Assembly (NCBI GenBank): GCA_036703985.1
Contig: DATNQN010000022.1
Location: 1 to 64,000, forward strand
Origin: Leptolyngbyaceae cyanobacterium
GTDB lineage: Bacteria; Cyanobacteriota; Cyanobacteriia; Cyanobacteriales; Aerosakkonemataceae
DNA length: 64,000 nucleotides
Reading direction: 5' to 3'
The first letter of the stretch is position 1; every line of letters starts with the position of its first letter. Of the stretch, positions 61,304-64,000 are shown in pieces. A program made the position numbers and the translations under genes. The notes below the pieces were generated by a model. It searched no databases, was not told where the DNA came from, and worked only from the letters and a program-made list of their open reading frames with translations.

Positions 61304-63997
61304 TTACACGGTTAATAGCGGAGGTAAAGTTATTTCATCATCATCTTTACCATTACCGTTATCTGCCACCACTGGTTCTTCTTGATGATACAAAGTTGCA
61401 CCAACTTGACAACCGCAGAAAGCCAAAGTGTACAATTCTTTCAAATCGCGAATCAGCGGATAACGAGGATTAGCACCAGTACATTGATCGTCGAAAGCTT
61501 GATCTGCCATATCTTCTACTTGTTCGTAGAAAGCTTTTTCTTCTGTTGGCAGCACTTCCTTAATCGTCAGCGGAATATCGATCTCTCGCTTCAGATTTTC
61601 GATCGCTTCCACCAATTTTTCCACTTTTTCGTCTTCCGTATTGCCACCCAAACCTAAGTAATCGGCAATCCGGGCATAACGCCATTTGGCATTAGGATAT
61701 TTGTACTGCGGGAAAATCGCTTGCTTGAAGGGTACATCGGTAGCGTTGTAGCGGATGACGTGAGAAATCATCAGCGCATTTGCTAAACCGTGGGGAACAT
61801 GGAAAGTCGAACCCAATTTATGTGCCATCGAGTGACAAATTCCCAGGAAGGCGTTAGCAAATGCCATCCCAGCAATCGTAGCAGCATAGTGAACTTTTTC
61901 CCGCGCCTTCGGATCGTTAGCGCCATTCTTATAAGCAGAAGGCAGATATTTCATCAACAAGCGAATAGCTTCTAATGCTAATCCGTTGGTGAACTCAGAA
62001 GCTAATACAGAAACGTAAGCTTCTAAGGCGTGAGTTAGTGCATCGATACCGCCGTAAGCTGTCAGCTTCTTCGGCATATTCATCACTAATTCGGGGTCTA
62101 CGATCGCCATATTTGGTGTTAGCGCGTAGTCTGCCAAGGGGTACTTAATGCCAGTGCGATCGTCCGTTACCACCGCAAACGGCGTCACCTCAGAACCAGT
62201 TCCCGACGTGGTAGGAATTGCCACCATAATTGCTTTACTTCCCAAAGGCGGTAATTCGTAAACCCGCTTCCGAATATCCATAAACCGAGTTGCCAAACCT
62301 TCAAATTCGGTTTCTGGATGTTCGTACATCAACCACATTACTTTGGCAGCATCCATCGGCGAACCACCACCAATGGCGATGATTACGTCAGGATTAAATA
62401 TCCTCATTTCTGCCAATCCTTTGTTGACAGTAGTGAGGGAAGGATCGGGTTCTACATCAAAGAAAACTTGCGATTTGACGCCAATTTCTTCCAGAGTTTC
62501 GGTTACTTTTTCCGTTACTCCCAAGTCATAAAGCGGTTTATCAGTGATGATAAATGCCCGTTGTTTACCTTTCAATTCCTGCAAAGCAACTGGCAAGCAA
62601 CCGTACTTAAAGTATACTTTGGGCGGGATGCGGAACCACAGCATATTTTCCCGCCGTTCGGTCACGGTTTTGATATTTAATAAGTGCTGAGGGCCAACGT
62701 TTTCCGATACCGAATTATCTCCCCAGCTACCGCAACCAAGGGTTAAAGATGGATCTAAACGGAAGTTGTACAAATCACCGATCGCACCTTGAGAAGATGG
62801 CGTATTAATCAGCACCCGTGCTGTTTCCATCTTCGATTCAAAGAAATTGATGTGTTCGTGATTGGCAGGCGCTGTATACAATACAGATGTGTGACCGTGA
62901 CCGCCAAAGTCAATCAACGCATCGGCTTTTTCTACTGCTTCTTGGAAGTCTTTCGCCCGGTACATTGCTAAGATGGGCGATAGTTTTTCGTAAGCGAAAG
63001 GTTCGTTTGCGCTAACTTCTTCCACTTCCCCAATCAAAACTCTAGTTCCGGGAGGGATCGTAATACCAGCGAGGTTAGCTAAAGTTTCTACTGATTGTCC
63101 GACGATATCGGCATTCAAACGACCGTTAATGATGATCTTGCCAGCTAATTTTTCCCGTTCTTCTGGAGTGAGGAAATAAGCACCGCGATCGATAAATTCT
63201 TCTCTTACCGCATCGTAAACTTTATCTACCACAACTACAGATTGTTCGCTAGCACAAATCATGCCGTTGTCGAAAGTTTTACTCAACAAAATTGAAGATA
63301 CCGCCATTTTAATATGGGCAGTTTCATCAATTACTGCTGGCGTATTACCAGCACCTACTCCTAATGATGGGTGTCCCGAAGAATAGGCAGCTTTCACCAT
63401 GCCAGGGCCACCTGTAGCCAGAATTAGCTTGACATGATGGTGTTGCATCAAAGCTTGCGAAAGTGGCACTGTAGGTTCGTCAATCCAACCGATAATATCT
63501 TCTGGTGCGCCAGCTTCAACGGCAGCTTGTAGCACGATTTTTGCTGCTTCGATCGTGCATTTCTTCGCCCGTGGGTGAGGAGAAAAGATAATGGCGTTGC
63601 GGGTTTTCAGGGCTAACAAAGCTTTAAAAATTGCCGTAGAAGTGGGGTTTGTTGTCGGTACGATTCCTGCTAAAATACCAACAGGTTCGGCAATTTTCTG
63701 CATCCCAAATGTTTTATCTTCTTCAATAACGCCGCAAGTTTTTTCTTGCTTATATTTGTTGTAGATGATTTCGGAAGCGAAGTGGTTTTTAATCACCTTA
63801 TCTTCTACCACTCCCATTCCGGTTTCGGCGACTGCCATTTTTGCTAATGGAATTCTGGAAGCATTAGCTGCTAGGGCTGCTTTTTTGAAGATTTTATCAA
63901 CTTGTTCTTGGCTGTAAGTAGCGTATTTTTCTTGTGCAGCCTTGACTCGTTGAAGGAGTGCTTCCAATTCTGTGATGTTTGTTACTGTCATGACCAT
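61304..63997 (-). CDS. adhE: Bifunctional acetaldehyde-CoA/alcohol dehydrogenase AdhE
   Basis: This enzyme reduces acetyl-CoA to ethanol in fermentation, regenerating NAD in the dark. The N-terminal ALDH half (to about 440) has PTTNPTSTAIFKAL, GPGMVKAAYSSGHPSLGVGAGNTP and the catalytic Cys in DNGMICASEQSV. The C-terminal iron-dependent ADH half (from about 455) has AIGGGSPMDAAKVMWLMYEHP, the metal site GICHSMAHKLGSTFHVPHGLANA and DPELVMNMPKKLTAYGGIDALTHALEAYVS. At 897 aa it is full length (E. coli 891). The start is ATG at 63997 or 63991. The upstream region lies beyond the window, so a slightly longer start cannot be ruled out. Its last 20 residues (ADNGNGKDDDEITL) are an acidic tail. Confidence 0.96.
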   Translation of the reverse strand: MVMTVTNITELEALLQRVKAAQEKYATYSQEQVDKIFKKAALAANASRIPLAKMAVAETGMGVVEDKVIKNHFASEIIYNKYKQEKTCGVIEEDKTFGMQKIAEPVGILAGIVPTTNPTSTAIFKALLALKTRNAIIFSPHPRAKKCTIEAAKIVLQAAVEAGAPEDIIGWIDEPTVPLSQALMQHHHVKLILATGGPGMVKAAYSSGHPSLGVGAGNTPAVIDETAHIKMAVSSILLSKTFDNGMICASEQSVVVVDKVYDAVREEFIDRGAYFLTPEEREKLAGKIIINGRLNADIVGQSVETLANLAGITIPPGTRVLIGEVEEVSANEPFAYEKLSPILAMYRAKDFQEAVEKADALIDFGGHGHTSVLYTAPANHEHINFFESKMETARVLINTPSSQGAIGDLYNFRLDPSLTLGCGSWGDNSVSENVGPQHLLNIKTVTERRENMLWFRIPPKVYFKYGCLPVALQELKGKQRAFIITDKPLYDLGVTEKVTETLEEIGVKSQVFFDVEPDPSLTTVNKGLAEMRIFNPDVIIAIGGGSPMDAAKVMWLMYEHPETEFEGLATRFMDIRKRVYELPPLGSKAIMVAIPTTSGTGSEVTPFAVVTDDRTGIKYPLADYALTPNMAIVDPELVMNMPKKLTAYGGIDALTHALEAYVSVLASEFTNGLALEAIRLLMKYLPSAYKNGANDPKAREKVHYAATIAGMAFANAFLGICHSMAHKLGSTFHVPHGLANALMISHVIRYNATDVPFKQAIFPQYKYPNAKWRYARIADYLGLGGNTEDEKVEKLVEAIENLKREIDIPLTIKEVLPTEEKAFYEQVEDMADQAFDDQCTGANPRYPLIRDLKELYTLAFCGCQVGATLYHQEEPVVADNGNGKDDDEITLPPLLTV

Positions 63998-64000
63998 TTC

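Overview
The window looks like a chromosomal segment of a filamentous, gliding-type cyanobacterium (Oscillatoriales/Microcoleus-like is my guess, not proven). The reasons are: many GCGATCGC (HIP1) octamers; chlP (geranylgeranyl reductase) and rpaA (circadian response regulator); cyanobacterial lineage families (DUF3611, XisH/XisI, KTSC, Uma2, a PEP-CTERM protein); and a very high load of short dispersed repeats between genes. I saw no rRNA or tRNA gene.

Layout. 1-2.2 kb: an omega-RNA-like remnant of an IS200/IS605-type element, then a leader and a 21-repeat CRISPR array with no cas gene in the window. 2.3-9.9 kb: an unrecognised 768-aa protein, a small RTX protein, a peptide-type ABC permease and its binding lipoprotein, and an orphan cysA. 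10.8-14 kb: chlP, a PEP-CTERM protein and rpaA. 14.3-15.7 kb: a TnpB-only transposon with recognisable left and right hairpins. 15.8-22.8 kb: an alpha/beta hydrolase, a run of small membrane proteins, a channel with an unusual selectivity filter, and a glutathionyl-hydroquinone reductase.

23-29.5 kb is an accessory island: a 35-aa membrane peptide between perfect 47-bp inverted repeats, an ImmA/IrrE-like protein with an XRE regulator, two paralogous coiled-coil proteins separated by SMI1/KNR4 and xisH-xisI genes, and a KTSC protein. 29.7-38 kb holds a MASE1-PAS adenylate cyclase and a membrane-stress set (DUF2254, MscS, DUF389, YihY). 39.6-47 kb is one giant secreted protein. 47-56.4 kb holds gap, ilvB with an extra C-terminal zinc ribbon, an NDP-forming acyl-CoA synthetase-GNAT fusion, an adenosine-specific kinase and a Uma2 protein. 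56.8-60.6 kb holds a MATE exporter facing a two-gene operon of a lysine-2,3-aminomutase-like radical SAM enzyme and a D-Ala-D-Ala-ligase-like ATP-grasp enzyme. adhE closes the window.

The strongest candidates for undescribed biology are the KamA/ATP-grasp operon (possibly a beta-lysine conjugate, with the MATE as exporter), the coiled-coil/XisHI/SMI1 island, and the small non-autonomous elements. At least four inverted-repeat element families can be defined from internal comparison alone. Two genes (the MATE exporter and the ATP-grasp ligase) take their stop codons from such repeats, and one appears to lie in frame inside the giant protein.
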